Notes under the pieces: generated by a model | The model's database searches: none | Seen by the model: the letters and a program-made list of their open reading frames with translations, nothing else | Told to the model about the DNA's origin: nothing | Source: Oxalobacteraceae bacterium | GTDB taxonomy: Bacteria; Pseudomonadota; Gammaproteobacteria; Burkholderiales; Burkholderiaceae_D | Direction: 5' to 3' | DNA: 64,000 bases | Assembly (NCBI GenBank): GCA_947448025.1 | Contig: CANFLV010000017.1 | Span: forward strand, 25,120-89,119 | Made by a program: the position numbers and the translations under genes | In this document: positions 8,983-18,101 of the stretch, one piece after another | Position numbering within the stretch: the stretch's first letter is position 1 | Layout: each line of letters opens with the position of its first letter

Positions 8983-9359
8983 TGCGCTTGCTGCTGGATA
9001 CGCATATTTATATCTGGGCCGTGACCGATGACCCGAAGCTGAGCCAGGCGGCGCGCAAGGCCATTGTTGACGCTGACGATGTGTTTGTCAGCGGTGCCAC
9101 CATCTGGGAAGCATCGATCAAAGCTGGATTGGGAAAGCTGGATTTGAATATCCAGCATCTGGTGGCAGAAATTGCCGGCAGTGGTTTCAAGGAATTGCCA
9201 GTGCGCGCTGCCCACGCCGCTTTAGTGCGTGACTTGCCTGACATTCACCGCGACCCCTTCGACCGGCTCTTGATTGCGCAAGCCCTTTTCGAGCCACTGC
9301 ACCTGATGACCGCCAACGCCCAACTTGCGGCTTACTCGGATCTGGTAATGACCGTTTAA
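8982..9359 (+). CDS. vapC: PIN-domain RNase toxin (VapC type)
   Basis: A 125-residue PIN domain. The likely metal-binding acids are in LLLDTHIYIWAVTDD (Asp6), TIWEASIK and HRDPFDRLLIAQAL; this set is typical of the Sll0205-like VapC group that pairs with Phd antitoxins. Its ATG overlaps the antitoxin TAA by one base. Expected action: endonucleolytic cleavage of RNA when unopposed. Confidence 0.92.
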   Translation: MRLLLDTHIYIWAVTDDPKLSQAARKAIVDADDVFVSGATIWEASIKAGLGKLDLNIQHLVAEIAGSGFKELPVRAAHAALVRDLPDIHRDPFDRLLIAQALFEPLHLMTANAQLAAYSDLVMTV

Positions 9360-9365
9360 TGCTTA

Positions 9366-9484
9366 CTGCGCAATCACGCAGCGCTGGAAGTCTTGCAGGG
9401 CCGCCCGGCGCTTAGCAATGTCTATGGACCGAACGGCCAGACGGCGCAGCGGCAACAGTCGCGTCGTCGGGTGATTGAATAAGG
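9366..9484 (+). pseudogene. Second, truncated copy of the flgN 3' end (direct repeat copy B)
   Basis: Starts 7 bp after the toxin stop. It keeps the FlgN reading frame (LRNHAALEVLQGRPAL then SNVYGPNGQTAQ, ending in a TAA) but has no start or ribosome site. Twelve substitutions versus copy A and no indels give 7 amino-acid changes scattered over the segment. It looks like the tail of flgN from a related strain that came in with, or was left behind by, the TA insertion. Confidence 0.85.
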
Positions 9485-9503
9485 TCGAGTAGAAGCTGAG
9501 TCG

Positions 9504-9917
9504 TCAACCGGTCCAGGGATTGATCACATTCAGTCCCATATCGGCGAAATCCCGAAGATTGCGCGTTACCAGACTCAAGCCATGCTGGGCCGCGGTCGCG
9601 CCCAAGAGACTGTCAATGGCGGGTAATGGACGACCGGCAGCAGCTATCAGCCGCCCCCAGCGATCCGCGACTTGAGTATCAACGGCTAAAATTCGCCCCG
9701 CAAAAAAACCCGGCAAATCAGTCTCCAGCCAATCCGTCAAGGCCATACGGCGATCGTCATCCGCCATACCCTCGATTCCCTTCCGTAATTCGCCCAGCGT
9801 CAGCACACTCAGGAAAAGGGTAGACGCCGGCCTGCGAGCAAACCATTCGACCACCCCGGCATTCGGCGTCTTGCGGCGCAGTTCAGATAAGACATTGGTA
9901 TCGAGCAAATAGCTCAA
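9504..9917 (-). CDS. vapC: PIN-domain RNase toxin (FitB/VapC-like)
   Basis: A 137-residue PIN toxin of the FitB-like type: MSYLLDTNVLSELRRKTPN at the start, TLGELRKGIE in the middle and AIDSLLGATAAQHGLSLVTRN near the end carry the conserved acids. The start is TTG at 9917, overlapping the antitoxin stop by 4 bases (TTGA), with GGAGAT upstream. It forms a second TA pair pointing towards the first. Confidence 0.9.
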   Translation of the reverse strand: MSYLLDTNVLSELRRKTPNAGVVEWFARRPASTLFLSVLTLGELRKGIEGMADDDRRMALTDWLETDLPGFFAGRILAVDTQVADRWGRLIAAAGRPLPAIDSLLGATAAQHGLSLVTRNLRDFADMGLNVINPWTG

Positions 9918-10165
9918 AACAGGATCTCCCGCGTCGGGCTAGTGTCCCTCTCGAGCACAACATCCTCCGCACCATACAGCGGCGAGCGACGCATGAAATC
10001 GACCAATGAATAATCATTACCAGTAAGACGATCAAACATCGAACGCGATACCACCACCGCCACGGATTGCCCGTGCAAGGTAATGTTCTGCGGCCCTTCG
10101 CTCTCGGCACATTTGACCAGCTCCGATAACCGGGCCTTTGCTTCCTGCATTTGCCATACATTCAT
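9914..10165 (-). CDS. Phd/YefM-family antitoxin
   Basis: An 83-residue antitoxin: MNVWQMQEAKARLSELVKCAESEGPQNITLHGQSVAVVVS is the Phd/YefM DNA-binding fold, followed by an acidic C-terminal toxin-binding tail. It is the first gene of the leftward pair and probably autorepresses through the palindrome at 10187-10209. Confidence 0.92.
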   Translation of the reverse strand: MNVWQMQEAKARLSELVKCAESEGPQNITLHGQSVAVVVSRSMFDRLTGNDYSLVDFMRRSPLYGAEDVVLERDTSPTREILF

Positions 10166-10186
10166 GATGTCCCCTGCTTGTGATTA

Positions 10187-10209
10187 TTTCAGACTAGACT
10201 AGTCAGAAA
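10187..10209. promoter_or_regulatory. Operator palindrome of TA module 2
   Basis: TTTC-A-GACTAG-A-CTAGTC-A-GAAA: a 23-bp palindrome with one mismatched pair, 21 bp upstream of the antitoxin start. Its GACTA/TAGTC core is the same as in the operator of module 1 (8709-8733). Confidence 0.7.
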
Positions 10210-10249
10210 CTTAGCATGCCTGGCTGTGGACTGCAATTAGCTTGTCGTC

Positions 10250-11032
10250 TCACCTATCCTCATCTTTCACAGATTCAATCACCGCCGCACCAGCCGCCGA
10301 CAATATCGTCAACTGCACCCGCCGATTACGCAAACGCCCTGCTGCCGTGGCATTGTCCGCGACCGGCTGATTCTCGCCATAGCCGAGCGCGGCCAGACGG
10401 GTCGGGGCGATGCCCTGATCGATCAGCAAACGCACCACGCCCGCCGCACGCACGGCTGACAATTCCCAGTTCGACGCAAACGCATGGTTACTGATCGGCA
10501 GATTATCGGTATGGCCTTCGACCTGGATGGCATGGGTATCGTCCCTCATCACGGCGGCCAGCGCATTGAGTGACTTGCCGGATTCGCCGGTCAGGCCCGC
10601 ATCGCCGGGCGCAAACAAAATGCTGGCATTGATTTCGACGCCAACGCCGCGACTGGTCTGCGTCACCCGGACCTGGCCCTGTGCAAGCAGTGGCGCCAGC
10701 ACCGTGCGGATCGACTCGGCCATCAAGGTCAGATGATCCCGCTCGCGGCGCAGGGTCGCGATGTGCGTTTGCTCCAGCGGCGCGAGCGGCATTGGCTGTG
10801 CTTTTGCCAGCACTGGCGTGATGATCGGTTCCAGTCCGGGGACAGTTACAGGCGCAGGCTTGCCGAATGCAGCGCTGATCGCCTGCGCCATCTCCACATG
10901 CTTAGCCTGGTCAGACGTGGTGAGCGCATACAGCATCACAAAAAATGCAAACAGCAAGGTAACCAGATCGGCATACGAGAGCAGCCAGCGGTCGTGCCCC
11001 TCTAACTCTTCGAGGAATTTTTTACGCGCCAT
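10250..11032 (-). CDS. motD: Flagellar motor stator protein MotD (MotB-like)
   Basis: A 260-residue MotB-family protein: one N-terminal membrane helix with the proton-carrying Asp22 (YADLVTLLFAFFVMLYAL), then an OmpA-like peptidoglycan-binding domain (VEGHTDNLPIS, ALGYGENQP, NRRVQLTIL). The ATG at 11032 has GAGGTG upstream, so the GTG at 11041 is not needed. With motC it makes a second stator set beside motAB at 25.6-27.5 kb, as in Pseudomonas. Confidence 0.92.
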   Translation of the reverse strand: MARKKFLEELEGHDRWLLSYADLVTLLFAFFVMLYALTTSDQAKHVEMAQAISAAFGKPAPVTVPGLEPIITPVLAKAQPMPLAPLEQTHIATLRRERDHLTLMAESIRTVLAPLLAQGQVRVTQTSRGVGVEINASILFAPGDAGLTGESGKSLNALAAVMRDDTHAIQVEGHTDNLPISNHAFASNWELSAVRAAGVVRLLIDQGIAPTRLAALGYGENQPVADNATAAGRLRNRRVQLTILSAAGAAVIESVKDEDR

Positions 11033-11052
11033 CGTCAGCACCTCTATTGTGG

Positions 11053-11793
11053 TTACCGTGGATAACTAGCCAGCCTATCGTCAATGAGCCAATGACTTTC
11101 CCCCTGCGCCAGACTCACAAAAACATCGGTGAGCATGTCGACCTTGAGCACCTCGCGCGCGACGATGGCCTTGAGCCGGTTCGCGATCGGCAGAAACACC
11201 AGATTGGCCAGACCCACACCGTAAATCGTCGAAACGAACGCGACGGCAATGCCGTTGCCTAATCTGGCCGGATCGCCGAGATTTTCCATCACGTGGATCA
11301 GCCCGAGTACGGCGCCGAGTATGCCCAAGGTCGGCGCATAGCCACCGGCTGCATCCCAGATTTTCAGAGCCTGCCGCTGATGCGCTTCAAAGGCGTCGGT
11401 GTCGCGCTCGAGAATCTCACGCACGATGCCGGCATCGATGCCATCGATGACTAACCGCAGTCCGCGCGCGATCTGCGGCGTGCGCGCTGCAGCAAGATGA
11501 CGCTCGAGGCCGCGTGTGCCTTCGTTACGCAGGGTCGCATGCCAGCTGCCGACCTCGCGCCGTACGAGCGCGAAATTATCGACCGGCTTGATGAAGACCT
11601 GCCGCGCCAGACGCAGACCGGCGATCAGTGACCGCAGTCCGCTTTGTAGCAGCACCGCTCCGCTCGTCCCGAGCAGCACGATCACCAGCGCCGCCGGCTG
11701 GAACAATGCCGCCAGCGCGCCGCCTTCAATCTTCTGGCCGATCAGAATGCCGGCCAGCGCCAGTACCAACCCGGCTACACTACCCCAGTCCAC
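11053..11793 (-). CDS. motC: Flagellar motor stator protein MotC (MotA-like)
   Basis: A 246-residue MotA/TolQ/ExbB-type membrane protein with four predicted helices (near residues 5-20, 30-50, 150-170 and 180-205) and the loop GYAPTLGILGAVLGLIHVMENLGDP. It begins with GTG at 11793 inside the 3' end of fliA (19-bp overlap), so translation is probably coupled. Confidence 0.9.
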   Translation of the reverse strand: MDWGSVAGLVLALAGILIGQKIEGGALAALFQPAALVIVLLGTSGAVLLQSGLRSLIAGLRLARQVFIKPVDNFALVRREVGSWHATLRNEGTRGLERHLAAARTPQIARGLRLVIDGIDAGIVREILERDTDAFEAHQRQALKIWDAAGGYAPTLGILGAVLGLIHVMENLGDPARLGNGIAVAFVSTIYGVGLANLVFLPIANRLKAIVAREVLKVDMLTDVFVSLAQGESHWLIDDRLASYPR

Positions 11794-12503
11794 GCTTTTT
11801 CCCTGAGTCCGGCACGCATGCGCGCAATGGCTTGACTATGAAGCTGGCAAACGCGCGATTCCGTCACGCACATGACCGCGCCGATCTCCTTCAGGTTCAA
11901 ATCCTGCTCGTAATACATGGCCATCAACAGGCGCTCGCGCTCGGGCAAATGATTGATCGCATCGATGACGGCCTGGCGAAAGCTCGACTGCATCAGGCAC
12001 TTCAAAGGGTCGCCGCTGTCATCGGTGCAATAGCGGTCCAGAAAATGATCGTTCGCGTCTTCCTGAAAATCCTCGAAATACAGCAGCTGGTGACCACCGC
12101 CATCGGCCAGCAATTGCTGGTAGTCGGCCAGTGACAGTTTCAGCTGCTGTGCAACTTCGGCTTCGGTCGGCGGGCGTCCCAGTTTTTGCTGCAGACTGCT
12201 CATGGCGACTTCGACACGGCGCATGTCTTGCCGCAGATTGCGCGGCATCCAGTCGCTGCTGCGCAATTCATCGAGCATCGCGCCACGGATGCGTTGCACC
12301 GCATAGGTCTCGAACTGCGCGCCGCGATTATCTTCGTAGCGCTGGCAGGCATCGAGCAGGCCGATCATGCCGGCCTGGATCAGATCGTCGACTTCGACGC
12401 TGGGTGGCAGCTTCGCCTTCATCAGGTGGGCGAGTTTTTTGACCAGCGGCGCATGCTGCTTGAGCATGGCGTTCTGGTCGCTTTTTCCAGCCGCGTTATA
12501 CAT
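11775..12503 (-). CDS. fliA: Flagellar sigma factor sigma-28 FliA
   Basis: A 242-residue sigma factor with region 2 (VDDLIQAGMIGLLDACQRYEDNRGAQFETYAVQRIRGAMLDELR), region 3 (LGRPPTEAEVAQQL) and region 4 (LPERERLLMAMYYEQDLNLKEIGAVMCVTESRVCQLHSQAIARMR). It transcribes late flagellar and chemotaxis genes and is held by FlgM. It lies 3 bp after the flhG stop. Confidence 0.97.
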   Translation of the reverse strand: MYNAAGKSDQNAMLKQHAPLVKKLAHLMKAKLPPSVEVDDLIQAGMIGLLDACQRYEDNRGAQFETYAVQRIRGAMLDELRSSDWMPRNLRQDMRRVEVAMSSLQQKLGRPPTEAEVAQQLKLSLADYQQLLADGGGHQLLYFEDFQEDANDHFLDRYCTDDSGDPLKCLMQSSFRQAVIDAINHLPERERLLMAMYYEQDLNLKEIGAVMCVTESRVCQLHSQAIARMRAGLREKAWTGVV

Positions 12504-12506
12504 GCT

Positions 12507-13349
12507 TCAAACTCCTGCGTTCACGAGACGGGCGCAGGCGGCTGTCCTGCCGCCGGCGTCGGCGGGCATGGCGGGTGTCTGGAAATGCGTCGCCAGTCGA
12601 CGCAAAGCCTGCGCCGCCGCCGCCATCGGAAAGGCGTCGATGATGGGACGCGAAAGGATCGCTGCGCGCTGCAGATCCCGGTCCGCCGGGACCGAACCGA
12701 CCGAGCGCAATTCCAGCGCGAGATAGCGGTTTGCCGCCTGCGCCATATTGGCGTGCACGAGCCGCGCTTCCTTGTCGCTGGCGCCGCACACCAGTACCGC
12801 AAATGCGCGCCGGCCGAGCCGCGCATTGAGCCGCTTGATCAAGCCGTAAGCCTTGACGATGGAGTCGGCGCTATTGGTGACCTGCACGATGATCTCGCCG
12901 TCGGCCATGGCCGCGATCGGCAAATCGCCGTTCTCATCGAGCTCGGCATCGGCCAGCAACACGCTGCAGCCGCGCGCGAGGCGCTCGAAGGCATCGGCCA
13001 GCGGTCGCTGATCGGACACTTGCGGCATCGTGCCGCGCGTGAGCGCCGCAATGCCGAAGCCATGGCGTGTCATATGCCGCACATCGTCCATGGCCCGCTC
13101 GCCGCGTGCCGCTTCGAGCAGGGATGCGCTGGACGCCGGCGCCAGATCGGTGGCCACGCCGACGGCGTCATGGCAAGCATCGAACAGCACGACATCACTG
13201 CCGATGCGGTTCAGGCAGGCGGCCAGATTCAGCAGCAGCGTCTGTTTGTCGGCAGGCGCGGCAGCGGAAACAAAGGTCACCACGCGTGAAGTTTTCTGGC
13301 CGAGCATGCGCCGCAAGCCTTCCGCCTGGTCGTTCGCAAAACTAGCCAA
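12507..13349 (-). CDS. flhG: FlhG/FleN-like flagellar number regulator with degenerate P-loop
   Basis: A 280-residue MinD/ParA-type protein. It opens with the FlhG-specific helix FANDQAEGLRRMLG. The deviant Walker A motif (normally KGGVGKT) is reduced to SAAAPADKQTLLLNLA, keeping only one Lys, so ATP binding may be altered or lost. Start is TTG at 13349, overlapping the flhF stop by 8 bp; an ATG at 13307 would delete the helix. Partner of FlhF in flagellar placement and number. Confidence 0.85.
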   Translation of the reverse strand: MASFANDQAEGLRRMLGQKTSRVVTFVSAAAPADKQTLLLNLAACLNRIGSDVVLFDACHDAVGVATDLAPASSASLLEAARGERAMDDVRHMTRHGFGIAALTRGTMPQVSDQRPLADAFERLARGCSVLLADAELDENGDLPIAAMADGEIIVQVTNSADSIVKAYGLIKRLNARLGRRAFAVLVCGASDKEARLVHANMAQAANRYLALELRSVGSVPADRDLQRAAILSRPIIDAFPMAAAAQALRRLATHFQTPAMPADAGGRTAACARLVNAGV

Positions 13350-14709
13350 GGCTCACCTCGCGCAGACTCGTGTCTTTGTTGGAGCGGCCGAGATTGGCCA
13401 CGACCAGTGGTAATTCATCGTCGCGCAATTTGAACGGTGCCGCGTCAGGTCGCGCAGCAAATGCGCGTTCGATGAGCGACTCGCGCTCGGCGACCTGCAG
13501 GTCTTCCGGCACGCGCTGGCCATTGGCGATGTAGAACAGCTTGAGCTTTTGGCGGATCGCCAGATCAAGGGCGCTGCCGATTGTGGCTGCTTCATCGAGC
13601 TTGGTGATGATGCAGCCGGCCAGGCCATTACCCTGGTAAGCGCGCGCGATTTCCGCCAGCGTTTCGCCGCTTGAGGTCGCCGAGACGCACAGCAGGCGCT
13701 TCACTGGCACGCCCGCGCCGGCCAGCATGGCGATCTGCTCAGCGACCATATTGTCGCGCTGGCTCACGCCGACCGTGTCGATCAACACCGTATGCTTATG
13801 CTTGAGTTCTTCGAGCGCGATGCGCAGGTCGGCGTCGTCTTTCACGGAATGCACCATCACGCCAAGGATCTTGCCGTAGATGCGCAGCTGCTCATAGGCG
13901 CCAATCCGGTAGCCGTCGGTCGTGATCAGCGCGAGCTTGCCGCTGCCGTGGCGCATGACGCAGCGCGCGGCGAGCTTGGCCGTCGTCGTCGTCTTGCCCA
14001 CGCCGGTCGGGCCGACCAGCGCGAAGACGCCGCCCTGGCCGAGGATGTCGTTTTCATTGTCGATGACCTGCAGATTGCGCGCGAGGATGGAGCGGATCCA
14101 GGTGATGCCGCTTTCCTGCGTCAGCCCGGACGGCATTTTCCCGGCGAGGAAGCGCGCCAGGCTCGCGGAAAAACCCGCCGCCAGCAATTCGCCGAGGATC
14201 GCCCCGCGCACCGGCTCGCGCTGCTGCTGGCCGGTCCAGGCCAGCTCGGCCAGCTGCGACTCGAGCATGTCGCGCATGGAGCGGATTTCATCGACGACTT
14301 CCTTGATCTGCGGCGCAGGCGCGGATGCAATTTCAGTGGCTTGCGCAAATTGCGCCGACTGCAAGGCATCCGCCAAGCCGTCCGCCTGATCGCCGTCGCC
14401 GGCGCGACTGCCGGCAGCGTTAGTGCCCGCCTGCGGCCAGCGCATTTCCTGCACCGGCATGCCGAGCCGCGCGCGCGCTTCGGCGGTGCTGGTGATGCGT
14501 TGGGCGACGCTCGCGGCAGCCGGACTGCTGGCAATGGCGGCACTGGCCGGCTCGACCAGCTTCGTCATGTCTTCACTGGCCAACGCGAGGATTTCAATCG
14601 AGTCACCGAGCTTGCGATTGGACAGGATAACGGCATCGGCGCCGAGCGCTTCGCGTACGAGCCGGAAGGCTTCTCGCGATGTCGCGGCGAGGAATTTTCT
14701 TACATTCAT
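13342..14709 (-). CDS. flhF: SRP-type GTPase FlhF, flagellar placement factor
   Basis: A 455-residue protein: N-terminal B domain (MNVRKFLAATSREAFRLVREALGADAVILSNR), a variable Ala/Gln-rich linker, then the SRP GTPase NG domain with G1 GPTGVGKTTTTAKLAA, DTVGVSQRD (G3) and TKLDEAATIGSAL (G4 region). It directs the polar site of flagellum assembly. The ATG overlaps the flhA stop (ATGA). Confidence 0.96.
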   Translation of the reverse strand: MNVRKFLAATSREAFRLVREALGADAVILSNRKLGDSIEILALASEDMTKLVEPASAAIASSPAAASVAQRITSTAEARARLGMPVQEMRWPQAGTNAAGSRAGDGDQADGLADALQSAQFAQATEIASAPAPQIKEVVDEIRSMRDMLESQLAELAWTGQQQREPVRGAILGELLAAGFSASLARFLAGKMPSGLTQESGITWIRSILARNLQVIDNENDILGQGGVFALVGPTGVGKTTTTAKLAARCVMRHGSGKLALITTDGYRIGAYEQLRIYGKILGVMVHSVKDDADLRIALEELKHKHTVLIDTVGVSQRDNMVAEQIAMLAGAGVPVKRLLCVSATSSGETLAEIARAYQGNGLAGCIITKLDEAATIGSALDLAIRQKLKLFYIANGQRVPEDLQVAERESLIERAFAARPDAAPFKLRDDELPLVVANLGRSNKDTSLREVSLG

Positions 14710-16793
14710 GCTTGGCCTCCGACCAGAGTGGTCACTTTAATCGTGCGGGAATCAGGTAATTCGGCATGCGACAGCACCTTCAGCTGCGGCAGGCTGCGGC
14801 GCAGGAAGCGCGACAGCAAAGGCCGCAGCGCGCCCGGCACCAGCAAGACCGGCGGATAGCCGAGCATTTCCTGCTGGCGCAATGCGGCAGCGGCTTGCGT
14901 GGCGATGGTGTCGGCCAGGCCCGGCTCGATGCCGGCGCCATCGGGACCGCTGGCTTGCAGCGCCTGCATGAGCACGCGCTCAAGACGGTTATCGAGGGTC
15001 ATGACAGCGATCTCGCCGCCATTCGGGAAAATCTGCTGCACGATTGCGCGCCCCAGCGCAATGCGCACCGCCACCGTCAATTCATGCGGGTCCTGGGTGG
15101 TCGCGGCGACGTCAGACAGCGTCTCGACGATGGTGCGCATGTCGCGGATGTGCACGCCTTCGGCGAGCAGGTTTTGCAAGACTTTTTGCAGCGTCGACAG
15201 CGAGATTTGCTTCGGCACGAGGTCTTCCGTGAGCTTGGGCGACTCTTTCGTGAGATGGTCGAGCAGCTGCTGCACTTCCTGCCGGCCCAGCAATTCGGCG
15301 GCATGCGTATTGATGAGATGATTGAGATGCGTAGCCAGCACGGTGCCGGCGTCGACCACGGTGTAGCCGAGCGACTGCGCCTGGTCGCGCAGGCTGGCAT
15401 CGACCCAGGTAGCCGGCAGGCCAAAGGCCGGATCGGTCGTGATCGGTCCCGGCAAGGTACCGCTGACCATGCCCGGATTGATCGCCAAAAATTGCCCGAC
15501 ATGGGCTTCGCCGCTGCCGACATCGACGCCCTTGAGCGTGATGCGATAGGCCGAGGGCTTGAGTTCGAGATTGTCGCGGATGTGCACGGGCGGCGCGAGA
15601 AAGCCGACGTCCTGCGCGAATTTTTTGCGGATGCCCTTGATCCGGCGTAGCAGCTCGCCACCCTGCGCCATGTCCATCAGCGGGATCAGGCGATAGCCGA
15701 CTTCAAGCCCAAGGGTATCGACCGGCATGATGTCTTGCCAGGTCGCTTCTTCCATCTCGACAGGCGCGGCTGCGGCGGCCGGCGTGGCGGCGGGTGCTTC
15801 GACCTGCTTCGCTTTCTGCTTCAAGACCCAGGCGCCACCGCCCAAAGCTGCTGCAAGAATCAGGAAAGCAAAATGGGGCATGCCCGGAATCAGGCCCATC
15901 GCGCCAATGATGGCGCCAGTGATCGAAAGCACCTGCGGCTTGGCAAACAGCTGGCCGATCAGCTGTTCGCCGATGTCCTCTTCGCTAGCCACGCGCGAGA
16001 CGACGATACCGGCGGCGACCGAAATGATCAGTGAAGGAATTTGCGCCACCAGCCCGTCGCCGATGGCCAGCAAGGTATAGTTTTTCAGCGCTTCGGCAAT
16101 AGCCATGTCGTGCTGCAGGATACCGACCAAAAGGCCACCAATGATATTGACGACGGTGACGATGATGCCGGCGACAGCATCACCGCGCACGTATTTGCTG
16201 GCGCCATCCATGGCGCCATAGAATTCAGCTTCCTGCGAGACTTCGGTGCGGCGCAAACGCGCATCCGACTCGCCGATCAGGCCGGCATTCAGATCGGCGT
16301 CAATCGCCATCTGCTTGCCCGGCATCGCGTCCAGTGCGAAGCGTGCGCCGACTTCGGCGATGCGGCCTGCGCCTTTAGTGACGACCGTAAAATTAATGAT
16401 GGTCAGAATCGCGAAGACGACAATACCGACCGCGTAATTGCCACCGATGAGGAAGTGACCAAACGCTTCGATGACCTTGCCGGCTGCGTCGGGTCCGGTA
16501 TGGCCTTCGGTCAGCACCACGCGCGTGGAGGCGACATTGAGCGACAGGCGCAGCATGGTACTGACCAGCAGCACCGTCGGGAAGGCCATGAAGTCGAGCG
16601 GCTTGACCGTGTATAAACTGGTCAAAAGAACGATGATGGACAGCGCAATATTAAAGCTGAAAAACAGGTCGAGAATGAAGGCCGGCAGCGGCAGCACCAT
16701 CATCGCCAGCATCATGATGATCAGCGCTGGTGCAGCCAATGCGCGCGCGCCGGGGGCGGCGAACCAGGCTGGCAGTTTCAGGGCTTGCATCAT
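14706..16793 (-). CDS. flhA: Flagellar type III export gate protein FlhA
   Basis: A 695-residue export-gate component with about eight N-terminal membrane helices (residues 20-320), the FHIPEP-type loop (MPGKQMAIDADLNAGLIGESDAR) and a large cytosolic C-terminal domain. The first codons are ATGATG; the start at 16793 overlaps the flhB stop by 4 bases. Confidence 0.97.
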   Translation of the reverse strand: MMQALKLPAWFAAPGARALAAPALIIMMLAMMVLPLPAFILDLFFSFNIALSIIVLLTSLYTVKPLDFMAFPTVLLVSTMLRLSLNVASTRVVLTEGHTGPDAAGKVIEAFGHFLIGGNYAVGIVVFAILTIINFTVVTKGAGRIAEVGARFALDAMPGKQMAIDADLNAGLIGESDARLRRTEVSQEAEFYGAMDGASKYVRGDAVAGIIVTVVNIIGGLLVGILQHDMAIAEALKNYTLLAIGDGLVAQIPSLIISVAAGIVVSRVASEEDIGEQLIGQLFAKPQVLSITGAIIGAMGLIPGMPHFAFLILAAALGGGAWVLKQKAKQVEAPAATPAAAAAPVEMEEATWQDIMPVDTLGLEVGYRLIPLMDMAQGGELLRRIKGIRKKFAQDVGFLAPPVHIRDNLELKPSAYRITLKGVDVGSGEAHVGQFLAINPGMVSGTLPGPITTDPAFGLPATWVDASLRDQAQSLGYTVVDAGTVLATHLNHLINTHAAELLGRQEVQQLLDHLTKESPKLTEDLVPKQISLSTLQKVLQNLLAEGVHIRDMRTIVETLSDVAATTQDPHELTVAVRIALGRAIVQQIFPNGGEIAVMTLDNRLERVLMQALQASGPDGAGIEPGLADTIATQAAAALRQQEMLGYPPVLLVPGALRPLLSRFLRRSLPQLKVLSHAELPDSRTIKVTTLVGGQA

Positions 16794-17959
16794 GCTGCGC
16801 CCTCACCGGCTGCTGTCTGTGATGCGGGATTGAGCGGATCGAGTTCTGGCGGCACGTCGAGTTCACCCGGCGGCTTTGGTCGCGCGCCGCCCTTGCTCGC
16901 ATGGCTTTTCAACTGGAACACATAGGCCAGCACTTCGGCCACTGCGGTATAAAGCTTTTCCGGAATTTCCGTGACGAGTTCCGTATGCGTGTACAGCGCG
17001 CGCGCCAGTGGCGGCGCTTCGAGCAGCGGCACGCCGTTGGCGGCGGCGAGCTCACGGATTTTTACGGCGACTTCATCGGCGCCTTTGGCAACGACGACAG
17101 GCGCGCCCATCTTGCCATCGGCGTATTTCAGCGCAACCGCATAATGCGTCGGGTTCGTGATGACGACGTCAGCTGTGGGCACGGCCGACATCATGCGCCG
17201 CTGCGCCATGGCGCGTTGCTGCTGGCGGATCTTCGCTTTGATTTCGGGATTACCGTCGGACTCGCGCGCTTCCTGGCGCAGGTCCTGACGCGTCATCATC
17301 AATTTGTTCGCATGCTGCCACATCTGGTAAGGCGCATCGATGAAGGCGATCACGACCAGTCCGGCGACGATGCTCAGAAAGCTGGAAAACAGCATGTGAC
17401 CAAGCGAGCCGATCGCACTGTCGAGCGGCGCGACGGTCAGGGCGAGCATGGCTTCGATTTTGCCGGAGACCGTCATCCACGCAAGCGCCCCCACCAGCAG
17501 GGTCTTGGCCAGCGCCTTGCCGAGTTCAACCAGTGCATGGCTGGAGACCATCTTCAGCAGGCCACTGGCGGGATTGAGGCGATTAAAATCGGGTACGAAG
17601 GCCTTGGTACTGAAGATCCAGCCACCGATGATCAGAGGTGAAGCGAGCGCGACGATGATCAACAAAGCCGCCAGAGGCACAAAGGTAAGCAGCAGGTCGA
17701 CGATCAGGCCGGCATTGCGACTGACGAGGAGATTGATATCGAAAGCTTGCTCGCGCTCGAAGGCCAGCGTGGCCGCCAGCATTGCGCGCATCTGTACCAG
17801 CGCGTGATCGGCGCAAAACCATACGCCGCAGCCGGCCGCGAGTAACATCGAGCAGGTCGCCATCTCGCGCGAACGCGGCACATCCCCTGCCTCACGCGCT
17901 TTTTCAAGGCGCTGCGGCGAGGCGGCTTCAGTTTTTTCGAGATCGCTTTCTTCGGACAT
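16790..17959 (-). CDS. flhB: Flagellar export switch protein FlhB
   Basis: A 389-residue protein with four membrane helices and a cytosolic C-terminal domain with the autocleavage motif NPTH at residues 269-272. It switches export from hook to filament substrates. The ATG at 17959 (MSEESDLEKTEAASPQRL) has AGGAGT six bases upstream and matches the family start; the longer reading to 18013 is rejected. It heads the flhB-A-F-G-fliA-motC-motD run. Confidence 0.96.
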   Translation of the reverse strand: MSEESDLEKTEAASPQRLEKAREAGDVPRSREMATCSMLLAAGCGVWFCADHALVQMRAMLAATLAFEREQAFDINLLVSRNAGLIVDLLLTFVPLAALLIIVALASPLIIGGWIFSTKAFVPDFNRLNPASGLLKMVSSHALVELGKALAKTLLVGALAWMTVSGKIEAMLALTVAPLDSAIGSLGHMLFSSFLSIVAGLVVIAFIDAPYQMWQHANKLMMTRQDLRQEARESDGNPEIKAKIRQQQRAMAQRRMMSAVPTADVVITNPTHYAVALKYADGKMGAPVVVAKGADEVAVKIRELAAANGVPLLEAPPLARALYTHTELVTEIPEKLYTAVAEVLAYVFQLKSHASKGGARPKPPGELDVPPELDPLNPASQTAAGEGAA

Positions 17960-18101
17960 GGCCGACTCCTGCTTGCCGTCGCCTGTGCCAATGGGGCACG
18001 AGGGAGTGGACAAGGTGGAGTATTTGCCGGAACGTCAAGCGACGGTGCTGCGAACAGGGGAAGAAATCACCCGCTCCTTTCATCGCGGGCGGGGCGAAAC
18101 A

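Noticed and set aside
9366..9484. A second small gene after vapC
   Set aside because: It is a startless copy of the flgN tail, not an independent gene.
12186..13289. Long plus-strand ORFs opposite flhG and flhF (also 13792-14859)
   Set aside because: Antisense shadows of GC-rich genes; products are Arg/His/Ala-rich with no motifs.
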